Both the position numbers and the translations under genes were made by a program. The notes under the pieces are model-generated. The model worked only from the letters and a program-made list of their open reading frames with translations, was not told the DNA's origin and did no database searches. From assembly GCA_963966185.1 (NCBI GenBank), contig CAWZYM010000318.1:332001-396000 (forward strand): a stretch of 64,000 bases of DNA. The letters are read 5' to 3'. How positions within the stretch are numbered: position 1 is the stretch's first letter; each line of letters starts with the position of its first letter. Positions 51,601 through 61,413 of this stretch are shown here, piece by piece. This DNA is from Rhabditoides inermis (taxonomy: Eukaryota > Nematoda > Chromadorea > Rhabditida > Rhabditidae).

Positions 51601-53857
51601 TCAGACAACTTCATTATTGATTTGCCGGAAAAACCGAACAGTTTTTAGGAGCCGGATAAAAGGGCCGAATATTAATTTTGTTCCGGACAATATTCGGCTC
51701 GCCAAATCCGCGCTCAATTTGAAGACTCTGTCTTTGCTACAGAGATCATGTGTGGTCCAAAGTAGTTTGTGAGGTGTCAAAAACGAGAAAAGGACGCATT
51801 ACCGCATCGTCTCAGTCGTTTACAACAGTTCGGCAGTTGTGAACATGTATTTGTATATCACACGTTTCAGGTGAGTTGGGGACTTCTCTGCAAACCACTA
51901 GACAACAGTCTGACCACTGTCTCACTCTTTGCACTCGTCTTCTTTCTACTTCAGACAACTTCATTATTGATTTGCCGGATAAAACCGAACAGTTTTTAGG
52001 AGCCGGATAAAAGGGCCGAATATTAATTTTGTTCCGGACAATATTCGGCTCGCCAAATCCGCGCTCATTTTAAAGACTCTGTCTTTGCTACAGAGATCAT
52101 GTGTGGTCCAAAGTAGTTTGTGAGGTGTCAAAAACGAGAAAAGGACGCAATACCGTATCGTCTCAGTCGTTTACAACAGTTCGGCAGTTGTGAACATGTA
52201 TTTGTATATCACACGTTTCAGGTGAGTTGGGGACTTCTCTGCAAACCACTAGACAACAGTCTGACCACTGTCTCACTCTTTGCACTCGTCTTCTTTCTAC
52301 TTCAGACAACTTCATTATTGATTTGCCGGAAAAACCGAACAGTTTTTAGGAGCCGGATAAAAGGGCCGAATATTAATTTTGTTCCGGACAATATTCGGCT
52401 CGCCAAATCCGCGCTCATTTTAAAGACTCTGTCTTTGCTACAGAGATCATGTGTGGTCCAAAGTAGTTTGTGAGGTGTCAAAAACGAGAAAAGGACGCAT
52501 TACCGCATCGTCTCAGTCGTTTACAACAGTTCGGCAGTTGTGAACATGTATATCACACGTTTCAGGTGAGTTGGGGAATTCTCTGCAAACCACTAGACAA
52601 CAGTCTGACCACTGTCTCACCCTTTGCACTCGTCTTCTTTCTACTTCAGACAACTTCATTATTGATTTGCCGGAAAAACCGAACAGTTTTTAGGAGCCGG
52701 ATAAAAGGGCCGAATATTAATTTTGTTCCGGACAATATTCGGCTCGCCAAATCCGCGCTCACTTTAAAGAGTCTGTCTTTGCTACAAAGATCATGTGTGG
52801 TCCAAAGTAGTTTGTGAGGTGTCAAAAACGAGAAAAGGACGCATTACCGCATCGTCTCAGTCGTTTACAACAGTTCGGCAGTTGTGAACATGTATTTGTA
52901 TATCACACGTTTCAGGTGAGTTGGGGACTTCTCTGCAAACCACTAGACAACAGTCTGACCACTGTCTCACTCTTTGCACTCGTCTTCTTTCTACTTCAGA
53001 CAACTTCATTATTGATTTGCCGGAAAAACCGAACAGTTTTTAGGAGCCGGATAAAAGGGCCGAATATTAATTTTGTTCCGGACAATATTCGGCTCGCCAA
53101 ATCCGCGCTCATTTTAAAGACTCTGTCTTTGCTACAGAGATCATGTGTGGTCCAAAGTAGTTTGTGAGGTGTCAAAAACGAGAAAAGGACGCATTACCGC
53201 ATCGTCTCAGTCGTTTACAACAGTTCGGCAGTTGTGAACATGTATTTGTATATCACACGTTTCAGGTGAGTTGGGGACTTCTCTGCAAACCACTAGACAA
53301 CAGTCTGACCACTGTCTCACTCTTTGCACTCGTCTTCTTTCTACTTCAGACAACTTCATTATTGATTTGCCGGAAAAACCGAACAGTTTTTAGGAGCCGG
53401 ATAAAAGGGCCGAATATTAATTTTGTTCCGGACAATATTCGGCTCGCCAAATCCGCGCTCATTTTAAAGACTCTGTCTTTGCTACAGAGATCATGTGTGG
53501 TCCAAAGTAGTTTGTGAGGTGTCAAAAACGAGAAAAGGACGCATTACCGCATCGTCTCAGTCGTTTACAACAGTTCGGCAGTTGTGAACATGTATATCAC
53601 ACGTTTCAGGTGAGTTGGGGAATTCTCTGCAAACCACTAGACAACAGTCTGACCACTGTCTCACCCTTTGCACTCGTCTTCTTTCTACTTCAGACAACTT
53701 CATTATTGATTTGCCGGAAAAACCGAACAGTTTTTAGGAGCCGGATAAAAGGGCCGAATATTAATTTTGTTCCGGACAATATTCGGCTCGCCAAATCCGC
53801 GCTCACTTTAAAGAGTCTGTCTTTGCTACAAAGATCATGTGTGGTCCAAAGTAGTTT
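48628..53857. repeat. Fourteen-monomer higher-order repeat, second copy with one extra unit
   Basis: Same order of variants as 43749-48627 but 351 bp longer, explained by one additional ccggataaaacc unit among those starting at 50367 and 50718. Almost all unit variants are shared, so the duplication is recent. Confidence 0.82.
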
Positions 53858-54901
53858 GTGAGGTGTCAAAAACGAGAAAAGGACGCATTACCGCATCGTC
53901 TCAGTCGTTTACAACAGTTCGGCAGTTGTGAACATGTATTTGTATATCACACGTTTCAGGTGAGTTGGGGACTTCTCTGCAAACCACTAGACAACAGTCT
54001 GACCACTGTCTCACTCTTTGCACTCGTCTTCTTTCTACTTCAGACAACTTCATTATTGATTTGCCGGAAAAACCGAACAGTTTTTAGGAGCCGGATAAAA
54101 GGGCCGAATATTAATTTTGTTCCGGACAATATTCGGCTCGCCAAATCCGCGCTCATTTTAAAGACTCTGTCTTTGCTACAGAGATCATGTGTGGTCCAAA
54201 GTAGTTTGTGAGGTGTCAAAAACGAGAAAAGGACGCATTACCGCATCGTCTCAGTCGTTTACAACAGTTCGGCAGTTGTGAACATGTATTTGTATATCAC
54301 ACGTTTCAGGTGAGTTGGGGACTTCTCTGCAAACCACTAGACAACAGTCTGACCACTGTCTCACTCTTTGCACTCGTCTTCTTTCTACTTCAGACAACTT
54401 CATTATTGATTTGCCGGAAAAACCGAACAGTTTTTAGGAGCCGGATAAAAGGGCCGAATATTATATTTGTTCCGGACAATATTCGGCTCGCCAAATCCGC
54501 GCTCATTTTAAAGACTCTGTCTTTGCTACAGAGATCATGTGTGGTCCAAAGTAGTTTGTGAGGTGTCAAAAACGAGAAAAGGACGCATTACCGCATCGTC
54601 TCAGTCGTTTACAACAGTTCGGCAGTTGTGAACATGTATATCACACGTTTCAGGTGAGTTGGGGAATTCTCTGCAAACCACTAGACAACAGTCTGACCAC
54701 TGTCTCACCCTTTGCACTCGTCTTCTTTCTACTTCAGACAACTTCATTATTGATTTGCCGGAAAAACCGAACAGTTTTTAGGAGCCGGATAAAAGGGCCG
54801 AATATTAATTTTGTTCCGGACAATATTCGGCTCGCCAAATCCGCGCTCACTTTAAAGAGTCTGTCTTTGCTACAAAGATCATGTGTGGTCCAAAGTAGTT
54901 T
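52470..54901. repeat. Three-monomer higher-order repeat, 1,044 bp
   Basis: Units of 344, 350 and 350 bp repeat from 52470 to 53514 to 54558. The 344-bp member carries cactttaaagagtctg and ctacaaagatc each time. The same trio occurs once at 47240-48283, inside the first 14-mer, and has been expanded here. Confidence 0.85.
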
Positions 54902-56436
54902 GTGAGGTGTCAAAAACGAGAAAAGGACGCATTACCGCATTGTCTCAGTCGTTTACAACAGTTCGGCAGTTGTGAACATGTATATCACACGTTTCAGGTG
55001 AGTTGGGGAATTCTCTGCAAACCACTAGACAACAGTCTGACCACTGTCTCACTCTTTGCACTCGTCTTCTTTCTACTTCAGACAACTTCATTATTGATTT
55101 GCCGGAAAACCGAACAGTTTTTAGGAGCCGGATAAAAGGGCCGAATATTAATTTTGTTCCGGACAATGTTCGGCTCGCCAAATCCGCGCTCATTTTAAAG
55201 ACTCTGTCTTTGCTACAGAGATCATGTGTGGTCCAAAGTAGTTTGTGAGGTGTCAAAAACGAAAAAAAGGACGCATTACCGCATCGTCTCAGTCGTTTAC
55301 AACAGTTCGGCAGTTGTGAACATGTATATCACACGTTTCAGGTGAGTTGGGGAATTCTCTGCAAACCACTAGACAACAGTCTGACCACTGTCTCACTCTT
55401 TGCACTCGTCTTCTTTCTACTTCAGACAACTTCATTATTGACTTGCCGGAAAAACCGAACAGTTTTTAGGAGCCGGATAAAAGGGCCGAATATTAATTTT
55501 GTTCCGGACAATGTTCGGCTCGCCAAATCCGCGCTCATTTTAAAGACTCTGTCTTTGCTACAGAGATCATGTGTGGTCCAAAGTAGTTTGTGAGGTGTCA
55601 AAAACGAAAAAAAGGACGCATTACCGCATCGTCTCAGTCGTTTACAACAGTTCGGCAGTTGTGAACATGTATATCACACGTTTCAGGTGAGTTGGGGAAT
55701 TCTCTGCAAACCACTAGACAACAGTCTGACCACTGTCTCACTCTTTGCACTCGTCTTCTTTCTACTTCAGACAACTTCATTATTGATTTGCCGGAAAACC
55801 GAACAGTTTTTAGGAGCCGGATAAAAGGGCCGAATATTAATTTTGTTCCGGACAATGTTCGGCTCGCCAAATCCGCGCTCATTTTAAAGACTCTGTCTTT
55901 GCTACAGAGATCATGTGTGGTCCAAAGTAGTTTGTGAGGTGTCAAAAACGAGAAAAGGACGCATTACCGCATCGTCTCAGTCGTTTACAACAGTTCGGCA
56001 GTTGTGAACATGTATATCACACGTTTCAGGTGAGTTGGGGAATTCTCTGCAAACCACTAGACAACAGTCTGACCACTGTCTCACCCTTTGCACTCGTCTT
56101 CTTTCTACTTCAGACAACTTCATTATTGATTTGCCGGAAAAACCGAACAGTTTTTAGGAGCCGGATAAAAGGGCCGAATATTAAATTTGTTCCGGACAAT
56201 ATTCGGCTCGCCAAATCCGCGCTCATTTTAAAGACTCTGTCTTTGCTACAGAGATCATGTGTGGTCCAAAGTAGTTTGTGAGGTGTCAAAAACGAGAAAA
56301 GGACGCATTACCGCATCGTCTCAGTCGTTTACAACAGTTCGGCAGTAGTGAACATGTATATCACACGTTTCAGGTGAGTTGGGGAATTCTCTGCAAACCA
56401 CTAGACAACAGTCTGACCACTGTCTCACCCTTTGCA

Positions 56437-57378
56437 TGAGCGCACCCAAGATCGTCACCAAAAGTACACGTAATCATAACATTATTTATTTGCAATACAT
56501 TGTTATTTCATATTCATGCGATTATTGAAGTGGTTGAGGTACAGGAGTTGGACGAGGGTTACGGTAGATAGAGCCGCACGGTGATGATGTACTTGTAGAA
56601 GAAGCGGGATACTGTAGCGTATTCTTGGTTCCAGTGAGTGGTTACGGTAGCTCTCGTCGGGAATCCACCAGCGACGGAGACTTGATGCGGTAGGAGTGCG
56701 GGCCCCCGGAATCCACCGGGTTGCATGGCCATACAACGCACGCAGCGCCTCGGAATCCACCGGGCAATCGGCTGCTGAAGAAGGGGAAGAAGGGACGCTC
56801 AGTGCAGAACCTCTGCGATACTGGCGTGATCATATTCCGATTCACTCCACTGCGAACACATTCTTTTGCATTTAATCCGCTGTACTACTCGTAATTTATC
56901 ATAGTGTGTTCGGTTTACATTTACCCTGATTTACATTCAGATGTCGATCCACTTCATTCGATTCATTGATTTATCGCATCCACTCACCGCGCCTGACGGT
57001 CGCAAGTCGGATAAGTGTGGATAAGTGATCTTTCTGTGCATCCTGGAAGAGCTTATATACCCTCCGGAATGGGTTACGGTCATGTATTGAATGTTGTCGG
57101 TCCGGGACCATCGGTGCCGTCTGATTCTATTTTAAATACTACGGATTCCGTTTGACAAATATGCGAGATTAACCGTGGTCACATTGCCACTCTCTGGCCC
57201 CGCCCATCGCGTCTGGCGGGAGACTTTCGTTGTAGCCAGAATTAAATCTATTGATCGTTATCGATTGTTTATCGATTATAATTCATTACTAGTAGTTATA
57301 AAATGTACATACATATTTATATAGTAGTTACATAGTCATTCTATTAGTCTATATAGTGGTTGTATCGCGTCCGCGACA
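56437..57378 (-). repeat. LTR, left copy (3' LTR in element orientation)
   Basis: 942 bp, TGAGCGCACC...CCGCGACA on the plus strand. Contains minus-strand frames of 60-85 codons that are duplicated in the other LTR; I do not regard them as genes. The TATA box is at 57052-57060 and AATAAA at 56485-56490, both on the minus strand. Confidence 0.92.
56485..56490 (-). terminator. AATAAA polyadenylation signal in left LTR
   Basis: AATAAA on the minus strand, about 50 bp before the LTR end. In element orientation this is the 3' LTR, so this copy would serve polyadenylation. The other LTR has it at 58756-58761. Confidence 0.6.
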
Positions 57379-57398
57379 TTCCCGGCCTGACCTTTTTT
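57379..57398 (-). other. Candidate polypurine tract
   Basis: Next to the 3' LTR, the minus strand reads AAAAAAGGTCAGGCCGGGAA up to the LTR. It is mostly purine but interrupted by T and C, so it is a weak match. It is in the right place for plus-strand priming. The plus-strand alternative at the other end is not purine-rich, which helps fix the orientation. Confidence 0.4.
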
Positions 57399-57526
57399 GA
57401 TGTGTCTTCCGTTCTCGATTTGAGTTCTTGTTTCGATTCTATGATTTTTCATATTTTTTGGTTTCTTGATTTCGTAATCAACTATATTATAGTATGTTCT
57501 ATATGTACTGATTCTTCTTCTTTCAG
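57379..57526. other. LTR-element interior, left part: T-rich, intron-like
   Basis: On the plus strand this stretch is strongly T-rich and ends ttcttctttcag, a good acceptor for the exon at 57527. It looks like the 3' part of an intron whose upstream exon was not captured. No reading frame with ATG is convincing. Confidence 0.5.
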
Positions 57527-57643
57527 GTTATCGCATCAAGAAAGGCCGATGTCAAGAGGCCTATTAGTAGCCGTCCTCGTTCAAGTCGGGCTGCAGCCCG
57601 TTCGTCTCCAACTCGGTATTCTACTACCTCGACATCGACGAGA
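57527..57643 (+). other. Captured exon 1 (39 codons)
   Basis: Preceded by ttcttctttcag and followed by aga|gtgagt. Frame 0 encodes a basic, Ser/Arg/Thr-rich stretch beginning VIASRKADVKRP and ending STTSTSTR. A second open frame exists, but only frame 0 stays in step with the next exons. Confidence 0.58.
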
Positions 57644-57878
57644 GTGAGTATTTTTTTTTCTTTCTCTTCTTATTTATTTTATGTTCCATGTTGTTAGTTG
57701 ACATGATTATTTGATTTGTTTGGAAACATTTCGTTTGTCCGGTTTAATTCTAAATTCATTCAGTAATTCAAAATTAATTTGCTTTGTAGTTAAATTGTAT
57801 TATAGCCTTTTGTTGGGTGTGCTAGACGATATATGATAGTTTCTTGTCTAGTTGTTTTACTTATTCAATTTCATTCAG

Positions 57879-57935
57879 GTCCGTGCCGGTGCTGGCTGGA
57901 CACGGCGAAGGGCTTCGACCTCATGCGAGGACAAG
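57879..57935 (+). other. Captured exon 2 (19 codons)
   Basis: Preceded by tttcattcag and followed by aag|gtaaat. Frame 0 encodes VRAGAGWTRRRASTSCEDK. All three frames are open, so the frame is chosen by continuity with exons 1 and 3. Confidence 0.52.
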
Positions 57936-58014
57936 GTAAATTCAATTATCTCTTGATACTATTGTTACTATTGTTTACTTTGAATGTTATTCAAGTTCAA
58001 TTCATTCTATTTAG

Positions 58015-58101
58015 GTGATAGCTGACTGCGACGGTCGACAACGGAGACGTGCAGCCATCATCAGCGCCGTCTCTGTCGAAGACGGTATTATTGGAGTACA
58101 G
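58015..58101 (+). other. Captured exon 3 (29 codons)
   Basis: Preceded by ttcattctatttag and followed by cag|gtaagt, a near-perfect donor. Frame 0 runs from VIADCDGRQRRR to EDGIIGVQ with no stop. Confidence 0.57.
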
Positions 58102-58165
58102 GTAAGTTCGTCCCGCAATTCCTTTCCCATATCATTTTCCTTCCATGTTTCGCTCATCATTGTAG

Positions 58166-58198
58166 GTGTGTTCAAGCACGCCACATATTATGCGATAA
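58166..58198 (+). other. Captured terminal exon, candidate with stop
   Basis: After a 64-bp intron ending catcattgtag, frame 0 gives ten codons and TAA. The alternative acceptor cttcaag at 58274 has a stronger pyrimidine tract and gives eight codons (ASFRRNDS) and TAA at 58299-58301. I cannot choose between them from sequence. Confidence 0.4.
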
Positions 58199-58301
58199 AT
58201 ATTTATAATTGTAATTTGTTTGTTTATTCTCTGAGACTTATAGTTTGTGTTTGTTTTCTGTTTCATTCTTCAAGGCTTCGTTCCGCCGGAACGATAGCTA
58301 A

Positions 58302-58689
58302 TTATTTTGGTATTAGATTTCGATGTGCTTCATTATGCACGCTGCATTCATTGTTCATTTCCAAGAGTTTCATTCGTAAGTTGGTTCACTTGTTTGTTCT
58401 GTTTATTAATTTGATTTGTGAACGAGTCTTTTAAAATTATATTACCATTGATACTTTCGCCGCATTGCAAATTTGTCGGGGTATTTGCTCCAGTTTGATT
58501 ATTAACCTATTGAAACTGAGTTGCCAAAAAAAATGTGCACCAGTTTTGTTTTATTTGAATACATTCGTTCATTCAAATACTATCTTTGCAAAGTAATCAG
58601 TGGTTGGTTTTCTGATTGTTTTGAAGGTGCTGCTTGTTCTCGCAAATTTTGAAACGATGCACTTTCGTGACGTCTGGATTCAGTGGTTC
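58302..58689. other. LTR-element interior, right part: no gene seen
   Basis: AT-rich, without a frame or structure I can assign. If the captured gene fragment is real this would be its 3' untranslated and flanking sequence. A poly-A run of eight near 58527 is the only simple repeat. Confidence 0.5.
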
Positions 58690-58707
58690 AGTGGTGGCCG
58701 TGCACCA
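58690..58707 (-). other. Candidate tRNA primer-binding site
   Basis: The minus strand directly after the 5' LTR reads TGGTGCACGGCCACC, starting with the TGG expected opposite a tRNA CCA end. TGGTGCA matches the 3' end of animal tRNA-Gly (...TGCACCA), and GGCC follows with one base missing or changed. Just upstream on the plus strand, gtggttcagtggt also matches the 5' part of tRNA-Gly, so the site may include extra copied tRNA sequence. Confidence 0.55.
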
Positions 58708-59649
58708 TGAGCGCACCCAAGATCATCACCAAAAGTACACGTAATCATAACATTATTTATTTGCAGTACATTGTTATTTCATATTCATGCGATTATTGAA
58801 GTGGTTGAGGTACAGGAGTTGGACGAGGGTTACGGTAGATAGAGCCGCACGGTGATGATGTACTTGTAGAAGAAGCGGGATACTGTAGCGTATTCTTGGT
58901 TCCAGTGAGTGGTTACGGTAGCTCTCGTCGGGAATCCACCAGCGACGGAGACTTGATGCGGTAGGAGTGCGGGCCCCCGGAATCCACCGGGTTGCATGGC
59001 CATACAACGCACGCAGCGCCTCGGAATCCACCGGGCAATCGGCTGCTGAAGAAGGGGAAGAAGGGACGCTCAGTGCAGAACCTCTGCGATACTGGCGTGA
59101 TCATATTCCGATTCACTCCACTGCGAACACATTCTTTTGCATTTAATCCGCTGTACTACTCGTAATTTATCATAGTGTGTTCGGTTTACATTTACCCTGA
59201 TTTACATTCAGATGTCGATCCACTTCATTCGATTCATTGATTTATCGCATCCACTCACCGCGCCTGACGGTCGCAAGTCGGATAAGTGTGGATAAGTGAT
59301 CTTTCTGTGCATCCTGGAAGAGCTTATATACCCTCCGGAATGGGTTACGGTCATGTATTGAATGTTGTCGGTCCGGGACCATCGGTGCCGTCTGATTCTA
59401 TTTTAAATACTACGGATTCCGTTTGACAAATATGCGAGATTAACCGTGGTCACATTGCCACTCTCTGGCCCCGCCCATCGCGTCTGGCGGGAGACTTTCG
59501 TTGTAGCCAGAATTAAATCTATTGATCGTTATCGATTGTTTATCGATTATAATTCATTACTAGTAGTTATAAAATGTACATACATATTTATATAGTAGTT
59601 ACATAGTCATTCTATTAGTCTATATAGTGGTTGTATCGCGTCCGCGACA
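58708..59649 (-). repeat. LTR, right copy (5' LTR in element orientation)
   Basis: 942 bp, differing from the left copy at two positions that I can see. As the 5' LTR on the minus strand it would supply the promoter, reading leftwards through the interior and therefore antisense to the captured exons. Confidence 0.92.
59323..59331 (-). promoter_or_regulatory. TATA box of the 5' LTR
   Basis: GTATATAAG on the minus strand in a GC-richer setting (ggagg before, ctcttcc after), about 320 bp into the LTR. The position fits a U3 promoter with R and U5 downstream, and the AATAAA at 58756-58761 is on the same strand further on. Confidence 0.65.
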
Positions 59650-59746
59650 TTGCACTCGTCTTCTTTCTACTTCAGACAACTTCATTATTGATTTGCCGGA
59701 AAAACCGAACAGTTTTTAGGAGCCGGATAAAAGGGCCGATTATTAA
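59650..59746. repeat. Satellite remnant between LTR element and B element (97 bp)
   Basis: Begins with the right-hand TTGCA duplication and completes the monomer interrupted at 56436, up to the gccgattattaa flank of the B copy. Two unrelated elements are therefore inserted in one monomer. Confidence 0.95.
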
Positions 59747-60652
59747 TTATCTGTTAAAAAGTACTTGCGTAAAGTTAGTAAGTTTGTCTTGACCCAATTC
59801 AACAAAAGCGCATGCATAAAACGTTTACAAATACTAACACAAACCTGCACCTCTCTCTCTCCCCCCCCCTCTCTCTTCTCTCTCCATCTTCTCTCCCTCT
59901 CTCTCTCTCTCTCTCTCCCTCTCTCTCTCATATTGACGTTACTTATTGGTATTGTTATATTTCATCTGTTAGTGTCCACAGTCCACAGTCCGTTATGCGC
60001 AGGTTTGTGTTAGTATTTGTAAACGTTTTATGCATGCGCTTTTGTTGAATTGGGTCAAGACAAACTTACTATCTTTACGCAAGTACTTTTTAACAGATAA
60101 TACATGTGCTTTTGTTGAATTTCATAGAAATTTCTTCTCTTACTGATTGCCAAGCTCTGTCGTTCATTAGTACGCACAGAACTATGATGTGACACATTTT
60201 ATGCTGTGACACACATTGTTGCGTGTATATGCAACTATTTTTATCTTGGTATTGTATAGAAACAACTTTAAACGACACTTTTCTCTGCATTTTCGGTCGC
60301 CGTGGCGTAAGTGCATGTCTGCGCTCTCTGCCGACAGCGTGCTCTCTCGCGCTTTCTCTCGCGTCCCGCCCGCCTGCCGGGTGAGAGAGCTAGGCAGAGT
60401 GACGGGAACCACCCACCCACACGCTGGCCTTGCGACTAATGCGCGCGCGAGATCGCTCATAACTTCTTTCGGAGAAAAGATACAAAGATGGCGTCAACCA
60501 GTGATCTGGCCTACGGAGCCGTGCGAATCTAACTAACATGAATAGGATACGTTCACATTGTTGCTAACATGACCTTTGGATATCGCTTCTTGAAAGTTCT
60601 GGCGCGAGCCCTATCCTAAGCCAAAAGAGAGGGCGCTGCGCGCCCTCTCTAA
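59747..60652 (+). mobile_element. Helitron-like element B, copy 4, complete (906 bp)
   Basis: TTATCTGTT start, fold-back arms, interrupted C/CT tract (about 59851-59929), unique middle and the full 3' part that copies 1 and 2 have lost, ending with the 25-base hairpin agagagggcgc-tgc-gcgccctctct and AA. Junctions are ATTAA|TTATC and CTAA|TTTTG with no duplication. A short plus-strand frame through the 3' part (60216-60536) is present in copy 5 as well but resembles no domain I know and uses a non-ATG start. Confidence 0.75.
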
Positions 60653-61413
60653 TTTTGTTCCGGACAATGTTCGGCTCGCCAAATCCGCGCTCATTTTAAA
60701 GACTCTGTCTTTGCTACAGAGATCATGTGTGGTCCAAAGTAGTTTGTGAGGTGTCAAAAACGAAAAAAAGGACGCATTACCGCATCGTCTCAGTCGTTTA
60801 CAACAGTTCGGCAGTTGTGAACATGTATATCACACGTTTCAGGTGAGTTGGGGAATTCTCTGCAAACCACTAGACAACAGTCTGACCACTGTCTCACTCT
60901 TTGCACTCGTCTTCTTTCTACTTCAGACAACTTCATTATTGACTTGCCGGAAAAACCGAACAGTTTTTAGGAGCCGGATAAAAGGGCCGAATATTAATTT
61001 TGTTCCGGACAATATTCGGCTCGCCAAATCCGCGCTCATTTTAAAGACTCTGTCTTTGCTACAGAGATCATGTGTGGTCCAAAGTAGTTTGTGAGGTGTC
61101 AAAAACGAGAAAAGGACGCATTACCGCATCGTCTCAGTCGTTTACAACAGTTCGGCAGTTGTGAACATGTATATCACACGTTTCAGGTGAGTTGGGGAAT
61201 TCTCTGCAAACCACTAGACAACAGTCTGACCACTGTCTCACTCTTTGCACTCGTCTTCTTTCTACTTCAGACAACTTCATTATTGATTTGCCGGAAAACC
61301 GAACAGTTTTTAGGAGCCGGATAAAAGGGCCGAATATTAATTTTCTTCCGGACAATATTCGGCTCGCCAAATCCGCGCTCATTTTGAAGACTCTGTCTTT
61401 GCTACAGAGATCA
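60653..61413. repeat. Satellite block between B copy 4 and element C
   Basis: Just over two units, of the acaatgttcggc and cgaaaaaaagg type found at 55.0-56.0 kb. The block ends at agatca, just past the CTCTGT...ACAGAG hairpin, where element C is inserted. Confidence 0.95.

Larger units (their letters stand above)
36217..56436. repeat. Satellite core, 20.2 kb without insertions (about 58 monomers)
   Basis: Unbroken monomers from the MITE at 36216 to the LTR element at 56437. The order of unit variants repeats at higher-order periods of 3,112 bp (37.2-42.0 kb), 4,879 bp (43.7-53.9 kb) and 1,044 bp (52.5-54.9 kb). The last kilobase or so changes to units with acaatgttcggc and cgaaaaaaagg, the type also found after the B copies at 60.7 and 63.7 kb. 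No RNA gene or protein gene is visible. Confidence 0.97.
57527..58198 (+). pseudogene. Captured host gene fragment with introns, antisense to the LTR element
   Basis: Three GC-richer segments of 117, 57 and 87 bp, each bounded by AG before and GT after, lie between AT-rich stretches of 235 and 79 bp. All three have lengths divisible by three and one shared phase-0 frame is open through them, 39 + 19 + 29 = 87 codons. A fourth segment then gives a stop within 10 codons (or 8, with the alternative acceptor). The product would be rich in Ser, Arg, Ala and Thr in its first half, for example RPISSRPRSSRAAARSS. I recognise no family. Introns survive because the retroelement is transcribed from the other strand, where these splice signals are reversed. 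It lacks a start exon and is probably not expressed as such; an undescribed intron-bearing gene of the element is the alternative. Confidence 0.6.
56437..59649 (-). mobile_element. Non-autonomous LTR retroelement, 3,213 bp
   Basis: Two 942-bp direct repeats (56437-57378 and 58708-59649) begin TG and end CA and flank a 1,329-bp interior. A 5-bp target duplication TTGCA (56432-56436, 59650-59654) restores a normal monomer when the element is removed. I see only two differences between the LTRs (atcgtcacc/atcatcacc and gcaatac/gcagtac), so insertion is recent. Orientation is minus: in the LTR a TATA box and an AATAAA lie in the right order on that strand, and TGGTGCACGG next to the right-hand LTR resembles a primer-binding site. 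No gag, protease, reverse transcriptase or integrase is present, so it must rely on another element. It could be classed as a TRIM/LARD-like element with captured host DNA. Confidence 0.93.

Noticed and set aside
201..56281. Tandem reading frames of 115-117 codons, one per monomer, overlapping by GTGA
   Set aside because: They start at GTG, which is not expected in a eukaryotic repeat, recur only because the monomer does, and variants include frame-breaking single-base indels without any sign of selection on protein.
56503..56845. Minus-strand frames of 60-85 codons near 56.5-56.8 kb, repeated at 58.8-59.1 kb
   Set aside because: They lie inside the LTRs and are duplicated with them. No recognisable domain, and overlapping frames are equally open.
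60216..60536. 106-codon frame in the complete B copies
   Set aside because: No ATG start, absent from the divergent copy 3, low-complexity ends, and it spans the body of a non-coding Helitron-like element.
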